The notes below the pieces were generated by a model that was not told where the DNA came from, did not search any database, and saw only the letters and a list, made by a program, of their open reading frames with translations. From Cymbidium sinense (lineage: Eukaryota > Streptophyta > Magnoliopsida > Asparagales > Orchidaceae): 64,000 nt of DNA. Position numbers and translations under genes: made by a program. Shown here one piece after another: positions 1 to 11,700 of the stretch (its first letter is position 1; each line of letters starts with the position of its first letter). Location of the stretch: the NCBI GenBank assembly GCA_021442155.1, contig CM038214.1:313627001-313691000 (forward strand), written 5' to 3'.

Positions 1-417
1 CCATACATGAGAATCTCCCACTTTGTAAGGGAAAATGAGAGGGTGCTTACCCTGGCAGTATTTCGCAGTCATGAATTTAGCCCAAAGTCAATTGTTGCTC
101 CTAAAGTTCCACCAAAGTTTATAAGAAAAAGCAGTGATAGCTTCTCTGATTGGCTTACAGCCCAAAGAGACAACTTTTATACAAGAGGTCCAATGCTTTT
201 AGTAGAATTGTTAGAACCTAGAAGAATTTATTAAGGAGGCTCAATTACTTAATGGTAGAATTGACAATGGTTTGAATAAGATATAAAGGCATGGAGTTAA
301 GGGTACTCTTAATCAAAGTGAGCCTACCACCAAATCAGAGTAAATGAAATTCCCAAATAGAAATTTTATTAGAGATTTTTTGGATTAACTCATCAAAAAG
401 ATGTGATCTTTTCTGAC
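1..417 (-). mobile_element. LINE-0: fragment of L1-type LINE ORF2, cut by the window edge
   Basis: This stretch aligns base for base, with small indels, to 4371-4795 of the longer LINE at 536-8787. It is the part of ORF2 just after the reverse transcriptase, at the start of the zinc-finger (zf-RVT) region. The sense strand is minus. The 5' end of the copy is truncated at about 417, where TTTAGGG repeats begin, as is usual for LINEs. Its 3' part lies outside the window. Stops and frameshifts break the reading frame, so it is a dead copy. Confidence 0.85.
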
Positions 418-535
418 CAAGTTTTAGTTTAGGGTTTAGGTTTTAGGGTTTAGTGTTTAGGGTTTAGGGTTTAGGGTTTAGGATTTTTTGTGTTTAGGAT
501 TTTGGGTTAGCTTAGGGTTTAGGGTTAGATTAGGG
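418..535 (+). repeat. TTTAGGG array between two LINE copies
   Basis: Short stretch of TTTAGGG and single-base variants, G-rich strand on +. It separates the truncated 5' end of LINE-0 from the poly(A) end of LINE-a. Its start (AAGTTTTAGTTTAGGG) resembles the flank seen on the left of the GRP modules, so it belongs to the same satellite rather than to a true chromosome end. Confidence 0.85.
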
Positions 536-690
536 TTTTTTTATGAAACCCCATATAGGGGAATTTTATTGCCAAAAAAAATGGTTACAAGGTCCTTAAG
601 AGGGGATAAACTCAAGATCTAATGCTCAAAGAGCTACAACCAGCCTAAAGAGTAAATCTCCTGTCTAAGTACAATCAAAAAAAAGTAAAA
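536..690 (-). other. Conserved 3' terminus of the LINE family with poly(A) tail
   Basis: On the minus strand this end carries AATAAA (complement at 565-570), a short inverted repeat of the form CCCCTATATGGGG, then an A-run that meets the satellite. Nearly the same terminus is found at 24285-24430 and 24665-24815. Three independent 3' ends fix the 3' boundary of the family and its orientation. The hairpin next to the tail is a plausible recognition element for the LINE reverse transcriptase; that role is inference. Confidence 0.85.
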
Positions 691-3000
691 GGGAAAATAA
701 AGCAACATATATGAATTGATAAAATAGAAAAGCATTTGAACCATCTTCATCATGGGCTCTTGAGGATGAGAGAAGCCTATGTCTCCATTTGAGAGAAATC
801 CAACAAGAAAATACAGACCAAATCTAAAAGTAAGGGTTAGCACAAATAAAATGCTACAAATCAAAGTAAAAAATAAAAGCATAATAGTATGAGAGAATTA
901 TAAAAGAGTGTGTGAGAACGGGCTCAAGCTCAGTCACATAAAATTGGGACAGCCGTAAACATGAGGATCCAAACTTTCAATGAAGGGTTACATCACAAGT
1001 GTTACTACCAGCCAAAAGATGAGTGAAATCATCCCAGCCATCATAGCCCACATACCTGATGTGGCATCTGCCATTGGAGGAAATCATATGGTCTTTAGTA
1101 CCTGCATACCCAAAATATTGCCACATACAACATAGATAAGAATGGAAAATGGGTGCCACCACAGCCTTATAAGGTAAGTACCACCAGCTGATGTCAAACA
1201 AAGTAGGAGAATATAGAGTCAACATCCCAATCTAGATGAAAATCCAGATGAAAAGTCCACAATAATAAATATGAAGGTCAAGTAGAGGCATGAGTAACCA
1301 TATCCAGTAGATAAATACAAATTAGCAAGCTACAGATAAAGGGTTGAAGTACCAAAGCAAAGGCCGGGAATGAAAATAAAACAAAATATGGCCTGCTGCG
1401 CAAATTAATAACCCTACAGCATAAAAGCAGTACCATCCCACCTAGTTGAGAGCTTTTGTCCAAGTAAACTACCCATAAAGAGGGAGCCATTCAGGATCAG
1501 TCATAGAGATGATAACAATCAGCTTGATAAAAGTATATTCACAGCAATAATTGCATAAAGGTCCAAGGGGGAAATAAAATAGCAGTTAGATCCATACCGC
1601 AAAGGCCCAAATTAAATGGTCGTCCAAATTGCAACAACAGAACAAGAAAATAGCCACAAAACTAGCTGCAAAAGCTAAGCCACAGAACATAATAACCCGA
1701 AAGATCGTGCTGGCAATAACCAAAAGAAAAACTGACATAGGATATTGTAGGCAGACCAATACTTTAAAAACCAAAATGAAAATCAAGAAATAATCAGTAA
1801 TACAATCCTTCAAATATAGGTGAAGCTAACCAGTATCATGATAAACATCACTAGAAACGCTAGCAGTAGAGGGAATCAAGAAACAAACGCAATCATGCAA
1901 TGAAACAACAGTGATGGCAAGCAAAAGGAACATTTTGTCTCTACCAGTTGGGAAGAGAGGCAGCACAAACCTAGCGGGTTATCAGACATCAACGAAGAAG
2001 AGCAACTTAAAAAGAGCCCAAAATGGATCAAGATAACAAACAGTTAACCAACAGCTGGGGGAACAAAGGCAGGCTCCACCAATATAGGATAACCATAAAA
2101 ATGATACAAGTGATAAAAATGATATTGATAAATGCATCAGTAACCAATAGTTCCATAAGCAAAAAATAGCATGGTGAACATGATACTCCAAAATATCATT
2201 CAGATTATAAGCAAAACCCCAATTATTGCCACCCAAATAGATGTTATAAATCACCTTAATAATAGCATGATCACAATAGCAATTGCACAGGTCTATAAGA
2301 TTTAAGAGGAATGAAAAGGTAGATAGACCCATAGCTCAAAGTCACAGATAATTTGGCTATCCACACAGTAAACAAAATAGCATAGGACCATTCAGGATAC
2401 CAACCATAATAGTTAGCCTGCTGAAGGTACCAACCCTTAAAACCATTCACCCAGTAAAATATAGGACCAAGTATTGAGATAGAGATTAATATAGGCAGTA
2501 CATTTACTATTGAAATAAAAAAGAAATAGCATCATTAAATCCTTCAAAATAAGGATAAATAGACCATTGGCTAAACCATAAGTGTCACTAGATACAGTAG
2601 GAAAGAAGGCCTGAAAATAATCCCAATTGTGCAAAGAGACAAACAAAAAGCATTTCCAGTCGAACCATAAGACAGCCCTGATGGCAAGCAAAAATTTAAT
2701 CTGTCATTGCAGATTATGTAAAGGGGCAACACAACCAAGAAGATTAGGGAAAAAGATAACACAAACCCCTTCAGTAAGGGAACCAGCATGTACAATAATA
2801 CCCCATAAATAGAAGGACAATTCCCAGTAAACCAGCAGCTGTATCTACAGAGACAAGAGCATCCAACACAAGAAAACCAATTAAAAGTTTCAATACACTG
2901 AATCAGGAGAAAACCAAGAGCAACATAAAATAAAGGAAGAAAGGATTGAAACAAATAGGTTAGGAAAACCATTAACAGATCCAAAACCATAAAACTGAGG
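691..3000 (-). other. 3' untranslated region of LINE-a
   Basis: A 2.3 kb A-rich (on +) stretch between the end of the RNase H region and the LINE terminus. It matches parts of the longer 3' UTR of LINE-c, including the phrase on + about loss or gain of GTTAACCTGCTG-like segments. Minus-strand open frames of 70-139 codons occur here and are strongly hydrophobic. They overlap in several frames and none has a recognisable domain, so they are treated as non-coding. Confidence 0.7.
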
Positions 3001-3006
3001 TTAATT

Positions 3007-4795
3007 TCAGATATAGGGTAATCCAGTATTGTCCAAATTAACTAATCCATGAAAGTGTTTAGGAAGATTAATCTGATCAAAGAACATTATATCTTCTAAT
3101 CTCATTAGCAAGATAATCGACACATTACCTTCATGCCAAACATGAGTGATTTTAAAACAAACTTGAGATAGAAGTGCTCTAGTATGATTAAGGAGGTAAT
3201 ACAATATGTATTGCCACCTTGGTGGAGGTCAACATATCAATCGGTAAGAGAGCATCCACCTCAATCTAGATGTTAAGCCATCCTTTTTGTAAACAAATCT
3301 CAATATCTTTGTTGACAACCATTAATTCAGTAAAGATAACAGAACCTGTAGTAAGAGGATAGGCAAAGGCACAGGTAACATATCCTTTAAAGTTTTTGAA
3401 AATGCCACCACAGCCAAAAGAAGTTTGAGAAACGGAGTCGTCAGTATTAATTTTGATAATATTGTTACGAGGCTTTCTCCAATAGACAATATTATCTTCT
3501 TTACAAATATGATAATCATGCAAGGTAAGATCAAGTTTGTTGACCACAAATTTATAGCCTTTAAATTGAGTGTTGGTAATTAATCTAGCATTAAAAAATG
3601 AGCGCATTTTTTCTTTAGTTTTAGCAATAATCATTTTATGGTTCATAGGAATCCCATGATGTTTGGCATCATTTTTATCCATCCATATGAACCATATAAG
3701 AGTAATGGCAGTTATCACTTTAATGTGGCCTTTTAGGGTTCTTTGAAAGTAAAGGTCAAGAAGTTGATATAAGGATAAGGATCCAATGAAATGAACAGTA
3801 TTAAAAAGAACATCATACCAAACCCAAAGCTTAGAGGCAACAGCTCCATTAATAAAGACATGGTTCACCGTTTCAATGTGAAAAGAGCAGTAGCATTTTG
3901 ATGGTAAATAAAAGCCTTTATCCCACATTAAGGAATCAACAGGGATGAAATTTTTCAAAATTCTCCAAGTAAGAATAGAATAGGAAATGGGTATAGTATT
4001 ATTCCAAAGTTTAAAAAACATGTTAGAGAAATCATGAGCTTGTCTAATATGAATCCAGACATCTTTAAGGTTAAAATCACCATTTTGAGATAACTTAAAG
4101 AGAATCTGATCAGGATGGTTAGAGATGATAGGGATGTTAGTAATTTTATGTAAAAGAGAGGTAGGAATACAATCAGTAAGTTTTACATCATTCCATTTAT
4201 TATTCAGCCAGAATGCATTGACTTTAATAGCAACAGTGGAGTGGGTAGATAAAATATCATCAATAGAGCCACTACCCATCCAGTTGTCTTGCCAAAAAAA
4301 AGAAGATCTAGAGTTGACCCCCCAAGAAATTAGGGGTTCAGCATCCCATTTGATGGAATAAAGTCTTTTCCATACATGAGAGTCACCCACCTTGTAAGGA
4401 TAGATGAGAGGATGCTTACCCTGGTAGTACTTAGCAGTCATGAATTTAGCCCAAAGACTATTTTTGCTTCTAAATTTCCACCAAAGTTTATGAGAGAATG
4501 TAGTAATTGCTTCACAGATTGGCTTATAGCCAAGCCCACTATCAGCAAGGGTGCCATAACTTTTAGTAGAGTTGTTTGATCCCCAAAAGAATTTATTTAG
4601 GAGGCGCTCTATTCTGTTTAAGGTAGAATTAGTAGGAACAATGGTTTGAATAAAATATAAAGGCATGGAGCTAAGGGTACTCTTAAGCAAAGTGAGTCTA
4701 CCACCAAATGATAGTAAATGAAATTCCCAAATAGAAATTTTATTGGAATTTTTTTGGATTAACTCATCAAAGAGATGTGATCTTTTCTAACCTTT
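3007..4795 (-). pseudogene. LINE-a ORF2 C-terminal part: zf-RVT region and RNase H
   Basis: A 474-codon frame runs from 4690 to 3266 and is continued in another frame to 3007. Its first 300 residues are the connection and zinc-binding region typical of plant LINE ORF2 (W-rich, with a cysteine/histidine cluster around residues 266-285). Near residue 411 an RNase H domain begins (INTDDSVS, then the glutamate in TELMV). The later part of that domain reads IEVDAL, then, after a frameshift, a DYLAN-like segment holding the last acidic residue, followed by the family's terminal phrase LPKH.HGLVNLD. A stop after GWLNI and the frameshift near 3120 disable it. Confidence 0.85.
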
Positions 4796-6061
4796 ACATA
4801 GAGGAGCTCCAAGATATTTAATAGGAAGGTGTTGTTGCTAAAAATTGGTGATTCTCAAGATTTGATTGATTTTGTTGCTAGAGATTTTAGAGGAAGGAAT
4901 GAAATAACTTTTGCCTTCATTAATAGAAAGACCACTTTCCTTCTCAAATTTATTTAATAAGTTTTTAATATTTTTAATGTGATGATTGGAAGCATTATAA
5001 AAGATAATGAAATCATCAGCAAAACTAAGATGGGAGACAGGAATACCACCTAGTGTTCTAAAAAACATGCTTGGATTATTGTTGAAAAGGTCATTAAGGC
5101 TCCTAAAAAGATATTCCACCGCAATAATAAATAGAGTGGGAGACAAGGGATCCCCTTGTTTCAAACCTTGTGAAGAAGGGAAGAAACCTAGGGCCTCACC
5201 ATTCAAAATAACAAAGAACCATGCATTACTAATAGAATTTTTAACGAGGGAGATGAAATTATCAAAGAAGCCAAACAAATGAAGAATTTAAAAAAGGAAG
5301 GTCTAAGAGATGTTATCAAAAGCTTTAGATATATCCAATTTGAGAAGGATGTTACCACCTCTATTAGAGGCATCCAAATCATCAATCAACTCTTGGGTGA
5401 GAAGAATGTTATCAGATATAGCTCTACCTCTAACAAAACCAATTTGGTTGAGAGAAATAATTTTTTGAAGCAGAGGACCAATTCTGTTGGCAAGAAATTT
5501 AAGAATAAGTTTATAGAAAAAGGTGCATAGATTGATAGGTCAGAAGTCACCCTAGCATTCATGATTATCAATTTTGGGTATAAGGATAATGAATGTACTA
5601 GAGAAATATCTAGGTAAAGGATTACCATTAAAGAAATCCACAGTGTCAATTAAATCATACTTAATAACAGGCCAAGAATGCTGAAAAAATTGAGTAGTAT
5701 AGCCGTCCGGACCAGCAGCAGAATCAGCGTTCATGTTTTTAAGAATTTTTCCAATCTCTGCTTTCGTAGGGACCATAGTAAGCAAGTGATTGTCATCACT
5801 GGTAATTGTTAAGGAAATCAAATGAGAGTTGGAGATAGCCTCTAAAGTATGGCTCTTGTTCGGCAAATTTTTAAAATGACTAGTGATAGAGTCTTTAATC
5901 TCATTATTGTCAGTGATCCAGTTGCCATTATCACTTTTAATTTTTTGGACAGAGTTTAAAGCTCTCTTTTTTTGGAAAAGAGCATGGAAATATCTGGTAT
6001 TTTTGTCCCCATCAGCAATATGTTTACTAATAGTCTTTTGCCACCAATAAGTTTCCTTCAT
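4796..6061 (-). pseudogene. LINE-a reverse transcriptase domain of ORF2
   Basis: Read through a few frame breaks, this stretch gives a complete non-LTR reverse transcriptase. The first catalytic aspartate lies in LDISKAFDN (about 5310-5341), the fixed turn QGLKQGDPLSP follows, and the paired catalytic aspartates are in SFADDFI (about 5012-5023). The N-terminal palm segment contains AAGPDGYTTQFFQ. All three catalytic aspartates survive although stops interrupt the frame near 5550 and 5290. Order and spacing match plant L1-type elements. Confidence 0.9.
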
Positions 6062-7060
6062 ATTCTGCTAGGTAACCAGGTAATATGTGGCTTCATTTGC
6101 ATCCTTCAGTTTAGAAGAATCAATCAAAACTGCATTTTCAAGACAACAAACCAATTATTCCATGTTTTTGATATTAACAAAGAGATTTTTAAAACAATGC
6201 TTGTTCCACCAAGCAAGGTTCTGTTTAAGTCTTTTAAGCTTAAACTAGAGATGAATCATTCCCTTAATAGAATTATCAAGGTGAAGGGGGGCCATCATAT
6301 TGGTGGAGACAACATTTAAGAAATCAATGTGCTGAATCCACATATTCTGGAATCTGAAAGAGGTACAGAAGGAGAGTCTATTAGAGGGATTTTTAACGGA
6401 TATCAAAAGAAAAGCATGGTATGACAAAGTTTTACTCAAATGCTCAATAGAGGTACTAGGCCATTGATTAATCCAAAGAGAGTTAAAGAGAGTCCTATCA
6501 AGGCATTACTAGAGTCTAGAGTTATGCCATGTGTAATCCAAACTCGAGTAGCCAATGTCAATAAGGTTGCAATCAAGAATCATATTGGAAAATTCTTCCA
6601 AGGAATGAATGTTAGGAGAATAACCACCCATTCATTCAAAGGATAAGAGGTTAGTGTTGAAATCACCCCCAACCAACCAAGGTTTGTTAACAGTAGAAGC
6701 AAAAGTTCTTAAATTATCCTAAAGGATGTTCCTACCAGCCCTATTATAAGAAGCATAAACAAAGGAGCCCAGAGCAATGAAATCACCCAAAGAGATATGG
6801 ACATTGACAACTTGCTGAAGATCATCAAAGATAGATACATTAACTAAATTATTCCAAAAACACTATATTTTATTGCTAATATTATAGAAGAAGTTATTAA
6901 AACCTAGCATTCTAGCAACATGGTTGATCTTAGAAGAATGTATGAGAGGTTCAATAACAACCAATAAAGCAATATTATTAATACGACGTAGACTTCTAAC
7001 ACGGTTACAGACAATGAAGGTCCCAATCCCTCGAACATTCCAAATAAGTGAGTTAAACAT
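6062..7060 (-). pseudogene. LINE-a endonuclease domain of ORF2
   Basis: The frame opens at 7060 with MFNSLIWNVRGIG, the usual start of plant LINE ORF2. The apurinic-type endonuclease motif GGDFNTN is at about 6650-6680. The last motif, normally SDH, reads SYH near 6416-6424, so the aspartate is lost. The linker to the reverse transcriptase (MWIQHIDFLNVV and so on) follows. Frame breaks at about 6850, 6640 and 6440 show decay. The enzyme would nick target DNA for target-primed reverse transcription. Confidence 0.85.
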
Positions 7061-7191
7061 AAAGGAAAATTAAAATAAGCTATGGAAAAAATAGATAACA
7101 GGGGGATAAGAATGAAAAAGAAATAGTTATTTATGAGATGAGGAACTAGATCTAGTAGATCTAGTTGAGTTATTAGGAAACATTTTTACTT

Positions 7192-8787
7192 TTAGTGATT
7201 TCTTTTTAAAATTATTTGAAATGGTCTATTTTTGTCCAAAGAATAACCATCCGAGAGAGACTGATTAGTTGTATTAAGAATGGGGTTAGAATTAGTCAAA
7301 GCATTTCTAATGATAACTTCCCCTTCCTCGATTTTAGTATTAAGCTGGAAGGTCATATTAGCATGCATGCCAATCTCAGGATTAGGAGAAGGAGATGTTG
7401 TAAAACCATTTAGAGCACAAATTTGGATCAACTTCAGAATTTTTTTCAGATTTTCCTCCATCATCAAATTACCATTCAAATTACTATTAAGGGTCACATG
7501 CTCCTCCTCATGTTCAGCAATCAAGAGAGGTAAGGTAGTATGAATAGAGGTAATATCTTGAGGAGGCAAATTATTATGTAAAGTAGGACTGATATTTAAA
7601 CCATCATATTCAACATTTTGGTAAACATTAGAAATATCTTTAACCTGCTCAGATTGAAATTACGGAGTATCATCATTGAGAACTTCATTAAGCAAAGTAG
7701 CTGGTTCCAAGGAAGTATAAATAAGATTCCCATTTTGATTAACCTTAGGCACATAAATAGATTTACCCACTTTATCAGTTGGTAGATTAGGATTAGGATC
7801 AGTCAAGTTTTTCTTTTTAAGTTGTGGGTGTAGCACAAAACATTCTAAATTATCATGCCCATGAATTTTGCAATGCGAGCAAAAAATAGGAAAATTATCA
7901 AATTCAACTTTTTTATTGTAACCAAACTTTTCAGAACCAATCCAAACATCTTTAGGGTGCTTTTTAGAGATATCAATTTCCACCAAAATGTGAAAGAAGG
8001 TCGGATTCTCATAGCGTGGCTGATCAATTTGAAAGAGGCCAAAAGAAGCAGAAAAAAGAACTTGATGCGTGACATAATGAATTCTCATATTAGGGAAAGC
8101 CAACCATACAGGAACAATCGATGATTCCTCTTTTATATCAAAAAGGGCAGACCACTTTAAAGGCGCATTTGACAATTAAAAACAAAGTACGAACATCATG
8201 AGAAAACCCTTGAATAATCTAGATCATTAGTAAGTTGAATTAAAACGTGCCTTGGATCAATCAAACTAATAGAAAATGCACCTAAAACCTTAATATTGTG
8301 AAAAAAGAGCGGATATTGTCCAGATTAGGCCACCACAAACTAAATTTACCAACTAAAGTGAATTCGTAAGGCTTAGCCAACTTCTCAACATCAATATCCG
8401 AGCACATAATCGCAGGGATGCCACAAAATGAGGTCGATAACAAATTCACCGAATCAGTAGGGGAAAGGCTCTTACTAGAGAGAGTATCCTTAAAGGATTT
8501 AACCTCAGGAAAAATAGAAGGAGCTTTTGGATCCATAAATCCCATTGAATCTGATGCCCTAGCTGCCGCCTCCATGAAGGAACTGCTCAGTAGCGCGACC
8601 AAAAGAACCACAGCCATCAACAAGACAACAAGAACATCACGCGCGAGGCCAAACAGAGCCAAACAAACAAAGAGCCAATCAAGAATTGAAAAAAATCAAC
8701 CAAACCGCAAAGAAGAAAAGGATTCAAAAAGAGGGAAAATCACAATCACCAGAGAACACCGCAGAGAGGAGAGGAGGGGGAGTTTTT
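7192..8787 (-). pseudogene. LINE-a ORF1: DUF4283-like domain and CCHC zinc knuckle
   Basis: Starts near 8662 on the minus strand. After a low-complexity N-terminus the segment SFKDTLSSK and then GIPAIMCSDID, LVGKFSLWWPN and DIRSFF corresponds to the DUF4283 nucleic-acid-binding domain of plant LINE ORF1. After frame breaks near 8280 and 8170 the protein continues to a zinc knuckle CSHCKIHGHDNLEC (C-x2-C-x4-H-x4-C) around 7850-7895, and then a low-complexity tail to 7192. It would bind the element RNA. The 5' UTR is the G/A-rich stretch 8663-8787. Confidence 0.85.
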
Positions 8788-8797
8788 CCATTCTTAG
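8788..8797 (-). other. 10-bp remnant matching the edge of a GRP module
   Basis: CCATTCTTAG directly follows the 5' end of LINE-a. The same bases form the right edge of GRP modules G1, G6 and G7, and the sequence that follows here (TTTAGG..TTTATTAGG, then a run rich in TTTATTTA) matches what follows G1-G4. LINE-a therefore sits where a GRP module edge once was. Confidence 0.55.
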
Positions 8798-11700
8798 TGT
8801 TTAGCTTTAGGTTTAGATTTATTAGGCTTTAGTTTTTAGGTTTATTGTTTAATTTATTTATTTACTTTAAGTTTAGGTTTAGTTTTTGGGGTATAGGGTT
8901 TAGGATTTAGGTTAGGGTTTAGGGTTTAGGGTTTAGCATTTAGGGTATAGTGTTTAGGGTTTATACTTTTAGGGCTAAGGTTTAGGGTTATGGTTTAAAT
9001 TAACTGGTAGGTTTAGGTTTATTTAGTATATTTAATTTTTTCAATTTATTTAAAATTTTAGTATACTTTTATTTTCATTTATGTTTATTTTTTGTTTTTT
9101 ATTTAGTTTAATTTATTTATTTTAGGTTTATTTATTTTAGTTTAGGTTTTTTATTTTAGTTTATTTTTTACGTTTAGGTTTTGGTTTAGGTTTATTTTTT
9201 TGTTGAGTTTTATTTTTATTTTATTTAGTAGCTTTAGGTTTTATTTTTTATTTTTAGGTTTAGATTTATGTTTTTATTTTATTTTTTATGTTTAGGTTTA
9301 TTTTATTTTATTTATTTTATTTTTATTTTAGGTTAGGTTTTTTTTGTTTGTTTAGGTAGGTTTTATTTTTTTTATTTATTTTTAGGTTTATTTTTTAAGT
9401 TTAAAATTTTATTTAGTTTTTATTTTATTTTATTTTAAGTTTATTTTATTTTAATTTTAAGTTTAATTTTTATTTTATTTAGGTTTTCTATTCTTAGGTT
9501 CATTTTATTTTTTTAGTTTAGTTTAGGTTTTTATTTATTTTATTTTAGTTTAATTTTATTTTTTATTTTATTTTATTTTTAGGTTTAGGTTTTTTATTTT
9601 TTTTAGTTTAGCTTAAGTTTTTATTTTATTTTATTTTATTATTTTATTTAGGTGTAGGTTTTTTACTTATTTTATTTTTATATTTTATTTAGTTTAGGTT
9701 TAGGTTTTTAGGTTTTTATGGTTTAGGGTTTAGGGATTAAGGTTTAGGCTTTAGACTTTAGCCTTTAGGGTTTAACATTTTTGGGGCTTAGGGTTTAGGG
9801 TTAGCTTATGGTTTAGGGTTAGATTAGAGTTTAAGGATGAGGGTTTGGGGTTTTTAGGGTTTAGGTTTTAGGATTTAGGGTTAGGATTTAGTGTTTTATG
9901 TTTAGGGTTTAGGGTTTAAGGTTTAGGATTTAATGTTTAGGGTATATGATTTAGGGTTTAGAGTTTTTTTAAAAAAAAGAAAAATTAAGTAAATTGAAAA
10001 GTTTAGGTTTATTCAGTTTATTTAGTTTATTTTACATTTTTATTTAAGTTTATTTTTAATTTTTATTTAGTTTATTTTATTAATTTTATGTTTATTTATT
10101 TTAGTTTAGTTTTTTTTTAGTATTTTTTTTAGGTTTAGGTTTAGGTTTATGTTTATTTTTTAGTTCGATTTTATTTTTATTTTATTTTTTACGTTTAGGT
10201 TTATTTTTTATTTTTAGGTTTAGGTTTAAGTTTTTATTTTATTTTTTTATGTTTAGGTTTTAGGTTTTTATTTTAGATTTATTTTTAGGTTTTAGGTTTT
10301 TTTAGGTTTCTTATTTAGGATTAGTTTTTTATTTACTTTTTATTTTATTTTTTTAGGTTTATTTTATTTTTATTTTATGTTTAGGTATTATTTTATTTTG
10401 GTTTTTTATTTTTAGGATTATTTTATTTTTAGGTTTAGGTTTAAATTTTAGTTTAGGTTTTTATTTTATTTTATTATTTTATTTTATTTAGGTTTAGGTT
10501 TTTTTAGGTTTAATTTATTTTATGTTTTGCTTTTTTAGGTTTTTAGAGTTTATGGTTTAGGGTTTAGGGTTTATCTTTTATTTATTATAGTTTAGTGTAT
10601 TTGAGTTTAGGTTTATGTTTATTTTAGGTTTTGGTTTTTTTAGTTTAGGGTTTAGGTTTAATTTTTAGGTTTATTTTTTAGGTTTAAGTTTTTATTTAGT
10701 TTTTATTTTATTTCATTTTAGGTATATTTTATTTTTATTTTATTTAGGTTTTTTATTTTTAGGTTTATTTTATTTTTTAGTTTAGTGAGTTTTTTATTTA
10801 TTTTATTATAATTTTATTTTCATTTTTTATTTTATTTTATTTTTAAGTTAAGGTTTTGGTTTAAGTTTAGATTTTAGTTTAGGTATTTATTTTATTTAGG
10901 TTTAGGTTTTCTTATTTATTTTATTTGTAGGTTTTATTTAGTTTAGGTTTAGGTTTTTAGGTTTTTCAAGTTTAAGGTTTAAGGTTTAAGATTTATGGTT
11001 TAGGGTTTTGGGTGTAGGGTTTAGGGTTTAGGGTTATATATTTTACGGTTTAGGGTTTAAGGTTTAGGATTTAGGGTTTAGGGTTTTAGGGTTTAGGTTA
11101 TAGGGTTTAGGGTTTTATGGTTTCGGGTTTAGGGTTGTAGGTTTAGGGTTGAAGGTTAGGGTTTAGGTTTCAGGGTTTTGGGTTTAGCGTTAGGCTATAG
11201 GGTTTAAAGTTTTTGGGTTTTGGGTTTTGGATTTAGGGTTAACAGGGTTTATAGTTGGATTAAGTTTATAGTTTTAGTTTAACTTTAAGGTTTAGGATTT
11301 TTAATGTTTAGGGTTTAGGGTTTTGGGTTTAGGGTTAGTTTAGGGTTTAAGGTTTGGGGTTTATGGTTTAGCATTTAGGGTTTAAGGTTAAGGTTAGGGT
11401 TAGGGTTTAGGGTTTAAGGATAAAGGATAAGGGTTTATAATTTAGTGTTTAGTGTTTAGTGTTTAAGGTTAGTTTAGGGTTTAGGGTTTATGGTTTAGGG
11501 TTTCGGGTTTAAGGTTTAGGGTTAAGAGTTTTTTATGATTTCGAGTTGTAGGCTTAGGGTTTAGGTTTAGGGTTTATTTTAGGATTTAGGGTTTAGGTTT
11601 TAGGGTTTAGGATTTAGTGTTTATGGTTTAGGGTTTAAGGTTTAGGGTTTTTTTTAATTAAGGAAACCGATAGGTTTAGGTTTATTTAGTTTATTTTATA

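Larger units (their letters stand above)
536..8787 (-). mobile_element. LINE-a: nearly full-length L1-type non-LTR retrotransposon
   Basis: About 8.25 kb on the minus strand. It is bounded on the left by a T-run (poly(A) tail, 536-542) and TTTAGGG repeats, and on the right by more satellite. In sense order it carries ORF1 (about 8662-7192), then ORF2 with apurinic-type endonuclease, reverse transcriptase, zf-RVT zinc region and RNase H (7060-3007), then a 3' UTR of about 2.4 kb. This order is standard for plant L1-type LINEs with RNase H. Several stops and frameshifts show it is no longer autonomous. Target-site duplications cannot be read because both flanks are repetitive. Confidence 0.9.

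Noticed and set aside
4125..7543. Plus-strand frames inside LINE-a (for example 4125-4361, 5279-5530, 5972-6319, 7280-7543)
   Set aside because: They are antisense shadows of the minus-strand ORF2 and ORF1, which have recognisable catalytic motifs.
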